Of a stretch of DNA of 8,352 nucleotides, positions 1 to 6,473 are shown one piece after another. Each line of letters starts with the position of its first letter. Within the stretch, counting starts at the first letter, position 1. A program made the position numbers and the translations under genes. Location: positions 1-8,352 of the forward strand of contig CANNNN010000104.1 in assembly GCA_947506075.1 (NCBI GenBank). The letters are read 5' to 3'. The notes under the pieces are model-generated. The model was not told the DNA's origin and searched no databases. It worked only from the letters and a program-made list of their open reading frames with translations. Origin of the DNA: Methylococcaceae bacterium (lineage in GTDB: Bacteria > Pseudomonadota > Gammaproteobacteria > Methylococcales > Methylomonadaceae).

Positions 1-1
1 C

Positions 2-1717
2 CCTTGGGACTTGAGTAATTTGTTATCTGGTGTTTACTGCGCCGTAGACGTCGAAACGGCGAGATCGTTATCCGCCCAACTTAAAGCCCATGAATCGGTC
101 ATCACTCCCGACGGCACCTGGTTTGGCCCCGGCTGGATAAAAATCATCCGCGCCAAAGACAGCAAAACCGGAGTGTTGCAGCGCGAAAAAGACCTACGTC
201 TGTTAAAGCAGCGACAAGAACAGCTGCAACTCGAAATTGAAACCTTTGAAGACCGGCTGGAAACCGCCGAAACCGGCTTGAAAGACGCGGAAGCTCATAG
301 CGCAGCTTTACAGCAGCAGGATAACAGCCTCAGTTCCGAACTGTCGCTAAAAACCGCCGAATTCAGCGCCCAATCAGCCCGCTTGGAACATCAGCAACGC
401 CGCCTGTCACAAGTCAGCAATGATATTGACGATATAAGCCGAGAAATCGCCGAGCATTCTGAAACGATAGCCGAATCCCGGCTGTTACAGGAACAAGCCG
501 AACAGGTCATGGCCGAACAGGAGCAACAAAAACAGGCTCTGGACGCCTTAAATCTGGAGCTGCAATCCAAACAGCAGCAAATAGATCAGTCCGCCAATGA
601 AGTCCGCCAGCAAGTCTACAGCCTCAAGGCGCAAATTGAATCACTGCGCTCTTCAGAAACCTTAACCGGTAAGCAGCTGGATAGGTTGCGGCTGCAACAT
701 CAGCAGTCTAGCGAACGCATCGCCGAGTTAGAACTTAATCTGCAACAAACGCAAAGTCCGATGGATGACGAGAAAAAACAGCTGGAGCAACGGCTGCTGG
801 ATAAGGAACAACTGGAAATTCGCTTGAAACAACACCGCCAGCTTCAGGACGACAGCGAAGCGGCAATAACCGAACTCTCCGAACAGCATATCCGCTTGCA
901 ACGGGCTTTAGAAAAGGAAAAAGAGGCGCTGGATACGATACGTTTTGAATTGCAGGAAAGCAAGGTGCGTCAGCAAACCGTCAATGAGCAACTTAAGGAA
1001 ATCGATGCTGATGTCGAGTCCGTACTGCAAAGCTTGCCGGAACAGGCAGAAGAGCGCAGCTGGAAAAAAACCGTAGATGAGTTGGTCGCTCAAATCGAAA
1101 GATTGGGCACCATTAACCTGACCGCAATAGAAGAATACCGGGCACAGTCCGAACGGATGAATTTTTTGAATGAGCAACATGCCGATTTGATCGAAGCGCT
1201 GGAGACGCTGGATCAGGCAATCAGCAAGATTGATAAAGAAAGTCGGCTGCGTTTTAAAGAAACCTTCGATAAAATAAACACCGGCTTGCAAGAAAAGTTT
1301 CCAAAACTATTCGGCGGCGGTCATGCCTATCTGGAATTGACCGAACAGGACGAGCTGGAATCGGGCGTAAACATCATTGCCAGACCTCCCGGCAAGAAGA
1401 ACAGCTCGATACATTTATTGTCCGGCGGGGAAAAGGCCTTAACGGCGGTAGCGCTGGTGTTCTCGATTTTTGAACTAAATCCTGCGCCCTTTTGTTTACT
1501 AGACGAAGTCGATGCGCCGCTGGATGATGCAAATGTCGGGCGATTTTCAAAAATGGTCGAAGAGATGTCAGCATCTGTACAGTTTTTGTATATTTCCCAT
1601 AACAAAGTCACTATGGAAATTGCAAAACAGCTGGCAGGTGTTACTATGAAAGAGCCGGGCGTGTCCCGGATGGTCGCAGTTGATATTGAAGAAGCAGTGA
1701 GTCTGGCGGAAATCTAA
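2..1717 (+). CDS. smc: Chromosome partition protein Smc, C-terminal half (5' end outside window)
   Basis: SMC is the ATPase subunit of the bacterial condensin that compacts and helps segregate the chromosome, working with ScpA/ScpB on the nucleoid. Only the C-terminal part is present: the frame is open to the left edge, so the TTG at 11 is not a real start, and about half of a usual ~1170-residue protein is missing. The first ~60 residues look like the end of the hinge (GVYCAVDVETA, then PDGTWFGPGW). A long E/Q/L/K-rich antiparallel coiled coil follows to about residue 420. The C-terminal ATPase head carries the ABC signature LSGGEKAL (from nt 1418) and Walker B CLLDEVDAPLDD, with Asp at nt 1502-1504 and the catalytic Glu at 1505-1507, then the ISHNK switch near nt 1594. 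The TAA stop overlaps the zipA ATG by one base, indicating translational coupling. No defect is seen in the visible part. Confidence 0.97.
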   Translation, partial: PWDLSNLLSGVYCAVDVETARSLSAQLKAHESVITPDGTWFGPGWIKIIRAKDSKTGVLQREKDLRLLKQRQEQLQLEIETFEDRLETAETGLKDAEAHSAALQQQDNSLSSELSLKTAEFSAQSARLEHQQRRLSQVSNDIDDISREIAEHSETIAESRLLQEQAEQVMAEQEQQKQALDALNLELQSKQQQIDQSANEVRQQVYSLKAQIESLRSSETLTGKQLDRLRLQHQQSSERIAELELNLQQTQSPMDDEKKQLEQRLLDKEQLEIRLKQHRQLQDDSEAAITELSEQHIRLQRALEKEKEALDTIRFELQESKVRQQTVNEQLKEIDADVESVLQSLPEQAEERSWKKTVDELVAQIERLGTINLTAIEEYRAQSERMNFLNEQHADLIEALETLDQAISKIDKESRLRFKETFDKINTGLQEKFPKLFGGGHAYLELTEQDELESGVNIIARPPGKKNSSIHLLSGGEKALTAVALVFSIFELNPAPFCLLDEVDAPLDDANVGRFSKMVEEMSASVQFLYISHNKVTMEIAKQLAGVTMKEPGVSRMVAVDIEEAVSLAEI

Positions 1718-2412
1718 TGGATAAAGAAATTTTAAGAGTTGTAATTATAGCGACCGGCATGGCTGTCGTGATCGGCATGTTGGTCTGGGCTTACATAAAA
1801 GATAAAAAAGCACGGGAAGACTTGGAGTTTTACGATGACGATACCGCCTTGGCGCCTGCATCACCCCGGGTTACCGAGGACGATATTGATACTGTACCGC
1901 TGGCAGCGGATAGCAGCCATGACGACGATCATCATGCCCATGATAAGGCGGATCGCTATTATGACGAAGAAGATGAGGACTATTATGAGCCGGATGATGA
2001 CGAAGAGCCGCCGCCACGCGCTGCTGCACCAGCGATCATTCAGTTCAGCATTATTACCAAGGCAGACGAAGACTTTAACGGAATTGATCTGGTTGAAGCT
2101 TTTGAAACAGTCGGTCTGGAATACGGCAGTTTGAAAATATTTGAACGACTGGATGCTAACCGCTTAGTCGATTTTGGCGTAGCCTGTATTGTTGAGCCGG
2201 GCACGTTTCCGGATAAAAATTTAGACACGTTTTATTGCCCCGGCATCGTATTTTTTATGCAGCCGGAAGCCCTGGATGATGCGCCGGCCGTTTTTGACGA
2301 CTACATCGACACCATTAACTTGCTAGCCGAGAAATTGGATGGTGTGATTCTTGATCATAGAAGACAGCCACTGACCGAAGCTACCGTTCAGGCGATTCGC
2401 CAGAGTTTGTGA
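1717..2412 (+). CDS. zipA: Cell division protein ZipA
   Basis: ZipA is an inner-membrane protein that tethers and bundles FtsZ at the septum; its C-terminal globular domain binds the FtsZ tail. The 231-residue product has the family layout: an N-terminal membrane anchor at about residues 6-28 (hydrophobic, starting LRVVIIATGM) followed by a basic cytoplasmic stop (KDKKAR), a disordered linker at about 33-105, and a ZipA_C domain at about 106-231 (beginning IIQFSI, containing FGVACIVEPG and IVFFMQPEAL). It is shorter than the E. coli protein (~328 aa), and the difference lies in the linker. That linker is unusually acidic and His/Tyr-rich (runs such as DDDHHAHDKAD and EEDEDYYEPDDDEEPPP) rather than long and P/Q-rich. 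The ATG at 1717 overlaps the smc stop, with only a weak purine stretch (GGCGGAAA) upstream, so translation is probably coupled. The smc-zipA-ligA order is known in Pseudomonas and relatives and supports the call. Confidence 0.93.
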   Translation: MDKEILRVVIIATGMAVVIGMLVWAYIKDKKAREDLEFYDDDTALAPASPRVTEDDIDTVPLAADSSHDDDHHAHDKADRYYDEEDEDYYEPDDDEEPPPRAAAPAIIQFSIITKADEDFNGIDLVEAFETVGLEYGSLKIFERLDANRLVDFGVACIVEPGTFPDKNLDTFYCPGIVFFMQPEALDDAPAVFDDYIDTINLLAEKLDGVILDHRRQPLTEATVQAIRQSL

Positions 2413-2419
2413 TCTGCAG

Positions 2420-2509
2420 GGGTTCCTAAGCTCCAGCTTAGGAACCCAGATGGCGAAGCTCTAGCTTCGCAAGACAGACTGAATTCCCAAGCTGGAGCTT
2501 GCGAAGCTA
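2420..2509. repeat. Cluster of three small palindromic repeats between zipA and ligA
   Basis: Almost the entire zipA-ligA spacer is palindromic. Hairpin 1 has perfect 13-bp arms (2420-2432 and 2435-2447, centre CC). Hairpin 2 has perfect 8-bp arms GCGAAGCT/AGCTTCGC (2453-2460 and 2463-2470, centre CT). Hairpin 3 has 10-bp arms with one mismatch (2484-2493 and 2496-2505, centre GG). All share the core AAGCTnnAGCTT, so they look like tandem, diverged copies of one REP-like dispersed element. Hairpin 1 could attenuate transcription leaving zipA, but no T-run follows it, so a classical intrinsic terminator is not supported. Arms from hairpins 2 and 3 can also pair with each other (2462-2473 with 2498-2509). 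Confidence 0.85.
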
Positions 2510-2517
2510 ATATTCTA

Positions 2518-4482
2518 ATGACCTCTTTAAACAATACCCAGCTAGAAATTCTTCAGCAAGTTCACCTGGAATCAACCCCATTATCCGCTGAGCTAATCGC
2601 TCAAATTGCCACACAGGCCGATCCCCAGCAACTAAACGACGCACAACTGCTGGCGTTTTTGCAAGTCTGCAATGCCTTGTATCGCGGCGGCGAGCCGCTT
2701 ATTTCCGACGCGGTTTATGACTTTGTGTTTCTGGCAGAACTGCAACAACGTCACCCGCAACACCCTTATTTAGAAAACATCGAACCTGAAATCGCCTTGC
2801 TCGGCAAGACCGTAGCCTTGCCTGAGCTTATGCTGTCTACCGAAAAAAGCTATTCCCAAAGCGGCATCGAAAAATGGCTGACCCGGCTGGAGAAAGCCGC
2901 CGAAGACTGTAATATAGATATGCCTACGTTGCTGATCCGGGCCACGCCGAAGCTCGACGGTTATGCGGCTTATGATGACGGAAAAATATTGTACACGCGT
3001 GGCGATGGACGAAAAGGCACCGATATTAGTCGCGTGTTTGAGCGCGGTTTGATAGTCGGCGGCAATGGCGAAAGGGGCCAGGGCGCCGGTGAAATCGTGG
3101 TCAGTTCATCGTATTTCAATAGCCATCTAGCCGAGTATTTTGAAAATTCCAGGAATTTCCAGGCCAGCATCATCAAGGAAAAAGACCTGGAACAGCATGC
3201 CTTGGATGCGATACAAAACCATGCGGCGGTATTTTTCCCGTTTTCCCAGTTACCCGCCTGGCAAGGCACTGCCACTGAACTACGCACCGATTTCGACGCG
3301 ATAATCGAAACCGTATTGACTCTGGTCGATTACGATGTTGATGGCGTGGTTTTTGAGCTGCTCGATAATGAGACTATAAAACAATATCTGGGCGCAACAC
3401 GGCACCACCACCGCTGGCAAATTGCCTATAAAAGCAATGCAGAAACCGCCGAAGTGATCGTACTCAAAGTCACCCCGCAAACCTCCCGCTCCGGCCGGGT
3501 TAATCCGGTTGCCGAGCTGACGCCAACCAAGCTCAGCGGCGCAGTGATTTCCAGAGCTAGTGCGCACCATTACGGCATGGTCAAAGAACTGGGTATTGGC
3601 GAGGGCACTTTGATCGAATTGACGCGTTCGGGTTTGGTAATCCCCAAAATCGAGCGGGTCATTATTCCGAAACCGCCGCAAATACCTGAGCATTGCCCCA
3701 GTTGCGGCAGCGAACTGGTCTGGGACAGCGATTATTTGTATTGTCTGAACACCACGCAATGCCCGGCGCAAATTGAAAACACCATCGAGCATTTTTTCAG
3801 AACGCTGGCCAATGTCGACGGATTCGGGCAAAAAACGGTAGAAAAGCTCCACGCTTCTGGCATCGCTTCGGTTTACGCCGTTTATCAGCTAAACATTGAG
3901 CAATTGCAAAACATGGGCTTTGGCGACAAAACCGCGCAAAACCTGCTCGATCAATTGCAACGCAGCAGAACCGAAGCCATAGAGGACTGGCGTTTTCTAG
4001 GTGCTTTCGGCATTTACCGTATGGGCTTGGGCAATTGCGAACGCCTGTTGCAACATCATCATTTGCTGGATATTTTCAAGCTGACGGTTGAGGACGTGAT
4101 CGATATCGAAGGTTTCGCCGAAAAAACCAGTGCTGCCGTCGTGGAATGTCTGGCGAAAATCAAAGCCGATTTTATGCAGGTCTACCAGTTAGGCTTTAAT
4201 TTAATCCCAACGCCATTTATCGCAGAACAGCAGCAAGCTATCAGTCCAATTTCCGGAAAAACCTTGGTATTTACCGGCACGATGCTCCACGGCAAACGCG
4301 ATGACATGAGCAAGCAAGCCAAACGTCTGGGCGCAAAAGTTGGAACATCAGTCACAGGAAAGACCAATTTTCTGGTCACAGGAACGGATGTGGGGGCAGC
4401 AAAAATCGCTGCCGCCATCGAAAAGGGTGTGCAGGTGATTAGCGAAGATGAGTATTTGGGCTTGTTGAATAGACCAGATTAA
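2518..4482 (+). CDS. ligA: Divergent NAD+-dependent DNA ligase (LigA-type)
   Basis: LigA seals 3'-OH/5'-phosphate nicks in replication and repair using NAD+. The 654-residue product has the full LigA architecture: domain Ia at ~40-90 (ISDAVYD, residues 62-68); the adenylation domain with nucleophile motif KLDG (Lys145) and TRGDG (160-164), then GEIV (191-194) and DGVVF (275-279); OB fold at ~310-385 (SRSGRVNPVAELTP); a C4 zinc finger (Cys393, 396, 409, 415); a helix-hairpin-helix region at ~420-565; and a BRCT domain at ~576-652 (GKTLVFTGTM). Length is normal for the family. Several usually invariant pocket residues differ from E. coli LigA: His23 is lost, Glu113 is Thr143, Arg208 is Lys220, Arg277 is Leu267 and Lys290 is Glu280. 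It may therefore be a functionally shifted paralogue rather than the main ligase. ATG 2518 is the first start codon after the zipA stop. No Shine-Dalgarno is visible, and the preceding bases are part of the palindromic cluster. Confidence 0.85.
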   Translation: MTSLNNTQLEILQQVHLESTPLSAELIAQIATQADPQQLNDAQLLAFLQVCNALYRGGEPLISDAVYDFVFLAELQQRHPQHPYLENIEPEIALLGKTVALPELMLSTEKSYSQSGIEKWLTRLEKAAEDCNIDMPTLLIRATPKLDGYAAYDDGKILYTRGDGRKGTDISRVFERGLIVGGNGERGQGAGEIVVSSSYFNSHLAEYFENSRNFQASIIKEKDLEQHALDAIQNHAAVFFPFSQLPAWQGTATELRTDFDAIIETVLTLVDYDVDGVVFELLDNETIKQYLGATRHHHRWQIAYKSNAETAEVIVLKVTPQTSRSGRVNPVAELTPTKLSGAVISRASAHHYGMVKELGIGEGTLIELTRSGLVIPKIERVIIPKPPQIPEHCPSCGSELVWDSDYLYCLNTTQCPAQIENTIEHFFRTLANVDGFGQKTVEKLHASGIASVYAVYQLNIEQLQNMGFGDKTAQNLLDQLQRSRTEAIEDWRFLGAFGIYRMGLGNCERLLQHHHLLDIFKLTVEDVIDIEGFAEKTSAAVVECLAKIKADFMQVYQLGFNLIPTPFIAEQQQAISPISGKTLVFTGTMLHGKRDDMSKQAKRLGAKVGTSVTGKTNFLVTGTDVGAAKIAAAIEKGVQVISEDEYLGLLNRPD

Positions 4483-4497
4483 TATGAAAACCGCTGC

Positions 4498-4517
4498 TCG
4501 TAGGGCGTGCCCTACGA
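4498..4517 (+). terminator. GC-rich hairpin after ligA, possible terminator
   Basis: Perfect 9-bp arms TCGTAGGGC/GCCCTACGA with centre GT lie 15 bases past the ligA stop and are followed on the + strand by moderately T-rich sequence (CTTTCGTGTTT). It sits between convergent ligA and hflX, where a terminator is expected. The T-tract is broken and the same type of palindrome occurs as a dispersed repeat in many bacterial genomes, so the terminator role is an inference. Confidence 0.45.
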
Positions 4518-4518
4518 C

Positions 4519-4558
4519 TTTCGTGTTTCCTTCGGCTGCGCTCAGGACAGGTTTCGTG
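4519..4558. repeat. Dispersed-repeat-like block flanked by TTTCGTG direct repeats
   Basis: Two exact copies of TTTCGTG (4519-4525 and 4552-4558) bracket a block containing CCTTCGGCTGCGCTCAGG (from 4529) and ending ACAGG. Sequences of this kind (CCTTCG...GCTCAGGACAGG) are familiar as short interspersed repeats in proteobacterial spacers. When translated on the minus strand they give the telltale peptide PVLSAAEG, which is present here. The flanking 7-mers may be an insertion footprint or part of the element; copy number cannot be judged from one window. Confidence 0.55.
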
Positions 4559-4616
4559 GATAAATATTTTTCTAGGCTAATCAGAATTGCTGACAAGCTT
4601 TGCGCATTATGCTATT

Positions 4617-5882
4617 TCAAAGTATTTCTTCATTCTCAACCGCTTTCAGTAAACCCAAATATTTAGTATCCATCTCAATGACTAACTCACAGCCGCCAAA
4701 ATCATCGGTAAGCTCACTGATAATCGTCGCACAGGCAAACAATTTCGCCCTGATATCGCCTTGATCGGCTTGCAAATGACATTTACGTTGAACTTTTGTA
4801 TTTGCAAATATTTCGGTCAAGGCCTGAAAAAGCAGATCAACACCGAGTCCGGTTTCGGCAGACAACCAGACCCGCGTCGGATTGCCAAGATCATCCCGCT
4901 CAATCCTCGGTCCAATGCCATCCATTAAATCTATTTTATTAAATACCTGAAGTTGCCTGACTTCATTGGCCTCAATATCTTCCAGCACCTGATTGACCTG
5001 ATATATCGTCTCGGCCCGGTCATCATCATTCGCATCAATCACATGCAGCAATAAATCCGCTTCGCTGGCTTCTTGCAACGTGGATTTAAACGCCGCGACC
5101 AATTCATGTGGCAAATGGCGGATAAAGCCCACGGTATCGGCCAGCACAATCTCGCTGTTATTGCTTAGCCGACAGTTGCGCAAGGTCGGATCCAAGGTCG
5201 CAAATAATTGATCCGCAACATAAATATCGGCACCAGTCAGCCTGTTAAATAAGGTTGATTTCCCGGCATTGGTGTATCCCACCAGAGAAACCGACGGCAC
5301 TTCGGCTTTTTTTCGTTTGCTGCGCCCTTGATGCCGTTGTTTATCGACTTTATCCAGTCGCTGTTGAATCTGTTTGATGCGTAAACCCAATAAGCGTCGG
5401 TCGGTTTCCAACTGAGTTTCTCCGGGGCCGCGCAAACCGATGCCGCCTTTTTGACGCTCCAAATGCGTCCAACCGCGTACCAGTCGTGTCGATAAATGCT
5501 GCAACTGCGCCAGTTCGACCTGTAGCTTGCCTTCAAAGGTTTGCGCACGCTGGGCAAAAATATCGAGTATCAAGCCATTTCTATCGACCACGCGAACGCC
5601 CAGATAGCCTTCAAGGTTTCTTTCCTGGCTGGGTGAAAGCGGGTGATTGAATAAGACGATATCGGCTTCGTAGGCTTCGATAATACCTTTAAGCTCTTCA
5701 AGCTTGCCTTTACCGACAAAATATTTTGCATCGGGTTTTTTGCGGCTGCCTGTGACCACATAGACAGGGTCGGTGCCGGCAGATTTTGCCAATTCTTTTA
5801 ATTCTAAAAGATCTTCATGCATGGAACGCAGTGTCAGATGAACGAGAACGGCTCGTTCGCCTGATTCGGGACGGTCAATCAA
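4617..5882 (-). CDS. hflX: GTPase HflX (ribosome-splitting GTPase)
   Basis: HflX is a translational GTPase-family protein that binds the 50S subunit and splits stalled or heat-damaged 70S ribosomes. The 421 residues align end to end with the E. coli protein. They comprise an N-terminal HflX domain (~1-190) with YFVGKGK, LSPSQERNLE and the glycine-rich RGPGETQLE (151-159), then a G domain with G1 GYTNAGKST (202-210), G3 DTVG (249-252), G4 NKID (315-318) and G5 SAE (341-343), and a short C-terminal domain. The start is TTG at 5882: the opening MIDRPESGERAVLVH matches the E. coli N terminus, an in-frame TAG lies directly upstream, and GAGGT (5889-5893) sits six bases before it. It follows hfq by 91 bases on the same strand and is probably co-transcribed. 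The gene ends convergent with ligA; hflK and hflC, often found next, are absent. Confidence 0.97.
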   Translation of the reverse strand: MIDRPESGERAVLVHLTLRSMHEDLLELKELAKSAGTDPVYVVTGSRKKPDAKYFVGKGKLEELKGIIEAYEADIVLFNHPLSPSQERNLEGYLGVRVVDRNGLILDIFAQRAQTFEGKLQVELAQLQHLSTRLVRGWTHLERQKGGIGLRGPGETQLETDRRLLGLRIKQIQQRLDKVDKQRHQGRSKRKKAEVPSVSLVGYTNAGKSTLFNRLTGADIYVADQLFATLDPTLRNCRLSNNSEIVLADTVGFIRHLPHELVAAFKSTLQEASEADLLLHVIDANDDDRAETIYQVNQVLEDIEANEVRQLQVFNKIDLMDGIGPRIERDDLGNPTRVWLSAETGLGVDLLFQALTEIFANTKVQRKCHLQADQGDIRAKLFACATIISELTDDFGGCELVIEMDTKYLGLLKAVENEEIL

Positions 5883-5888
5883 CTAAAT

Positions 5889-5893
5889 ACCTC
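5889..5893 (-). promoter_or_regulatory. Ribosome binding site that fixes the TTG start of hflX
   Basis: GAGGT on the minus strand lies six bases upstream of the TTG codon at 5882-5880. Immediately before the TTG is an in-frame TAG (5885-5883), so no longer reading is possible. The first downstream ATG would remove the conserved N-terminal residues. Confidence 0.75.
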
Positions 5894-5973
5894 GAAGTGA
5901 TGATAAAAACGTACATAAGGTGCTGTCTTGTAGATTTACAGGTAGCGAGGAAACGAATAACAATAACAGTTTA

Positions 5974-6213
5974 TCATTCCTGACTGACTTCATGTTCATG
6001 GGGCATCTTTACAGCTTTGCTAGGCACGATGGTAGAAATGGCATGTTTATAAACCATCTGACTCGACGTATTTTTCAGCATGACTACATACTGATCAAAT
6101 GAATCAACCTTGCCCTGTAACTTGATCCCGTTAACCAGAAAAATAGACACAGGTGTATGTTCCTTCCTGAGTGCATTTAAAAAGTTATCTTGTAAATTTT
6201 GACCTTTTGGCAT
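5974..6213 (-). CDS. hfq: RNA chaperone Hfq
   Basis: Hfq forms a hexameric Sm-like ring that binds small RNAs and mRNAs and promotes their pairing. The 79-residue product begins PKGQNLQDNFLNALRKE, has the Sm1 segment VSIFLVNGIKLQG (22-34) and the Sm2 signature YKHAIS (55-60). Proximal-face residues Gln8, Asp9, Lys56 and His57 are kept, and position 42 is Tyr where E. coli has Phe. The rim patch is RKEH (16-19) instead of the enterobacterial RRER. The tail after the Sm core is only about 13 residues and ends acidic (HEHEVSQE), far shorter than the E. coli tail. The stop is a tandem TGA-TAA. A strong Shine-Dalgarno AAAGGGG (6221-6227) precedes the ATG by seven bases. hflX follows on the same strand, the usual gammaproteobacterial pairing, but miaA, normally upstream, is replaced by a spacer and a fumarase. 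Confidence 0.98.
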   Translation of the reverse strand: MPKGQNLQDNFLNALRKEHTPVSIFLVNGIKLQGKVDSFDQYVVMLKNTSSQMVYKHAISTIVPSKAVKMPHEHEVSQE

Positions 6214-6240
6214 CCGATTTCCCCTTTATTATTATTTTCA

Positions 6241-6275
6241 ACTATACGATTAAGATAACTGCAATTACCCGTCAA
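6241..6275 (-). promoter_or_regulatory. Weak candidate promoter for hfq-hflX
   Basis: On the minus strand, TTGACG (6270-6275) resembles a -35 box and TATAGT (6241-6246) a -10 box, 28 bases upstream of the hfq ATG. The 23-base gap between them is too long for one standard sigma-70 promoter, so at most one of the two is likely used as such. Positioning just ahead of the hfq ribosome binding site favours the TATAGT element. Low confidence. Confidence 0.3.
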
Positions 6276-6389
6276 CACAAATCAATACTCAGGTTTCAGA
6301 TTATTTCCTGTCATTAACTGCAAGTCCCCGGGCTACTTGATGCTTACTGATGGTAATAAAACATAATGGGGTATAAATTTATAAATTCA

Positions 6390-6406
6390 AGCAGGCAAAG
6401 CCTGCT
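6390..6406 (-). terminator. Probable terminator hairpin downstream of the fumarase gene
   Basis: Perfect 7-bp arms AGCAGGC/GCCTGCT with a 3-base loop lie about 70 bases past the fumarase stop. In the minus direction the stem is followed by TGAATTTATAAATTT, an AT-rich but interrupted tail. It would end fumarase transcription before the hfq upstream region. The imperfect U-tract leaves some doubt. Confidence 0.5.
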
Positions 6407-6473
6407 CTTCAAAATTGCCCCGAACTCTATTGATAGGCCTTGTGTTGCTTAATCAATTCAAGCATCTATTATT

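Noticed and set aside
11..13. TTG as a start codon for smc
   Set aside because: The frame is open to the window edge and the sequence before it continues hinge-like residues; the gene is cut by the window.
3280..3852. 190-codon minus-strand ORF opposite ligA
   Set aside because: Long but fully antisense to conserved ligA motifs including the zinc finger, with no recognisable domain; a codon-usage shadow.
4348..4596. 82-codon minus-strand ORF containing PVLSAAEG
   Set aside because: The peptide is a translation of the dispersed repeat and it overlaps the 3' end of ligA; no independent coding evidence.
4484..4666. 60-codon + strand ORF after ligA beginning MKTAARRACPTT
   Set aside because: It reads straight through the palindrome and dispersed-repeat block and into the 3' end of hflX, has no ribosome binding site, and is the kind of peptide generated by such repeats.
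5883..5973. Possible small RNA or attenuator between hfq and hflX
   Set aside because: Only very weak inverted repeats (four-base arms) and no promoter or T-run; nothing supports a separate element.
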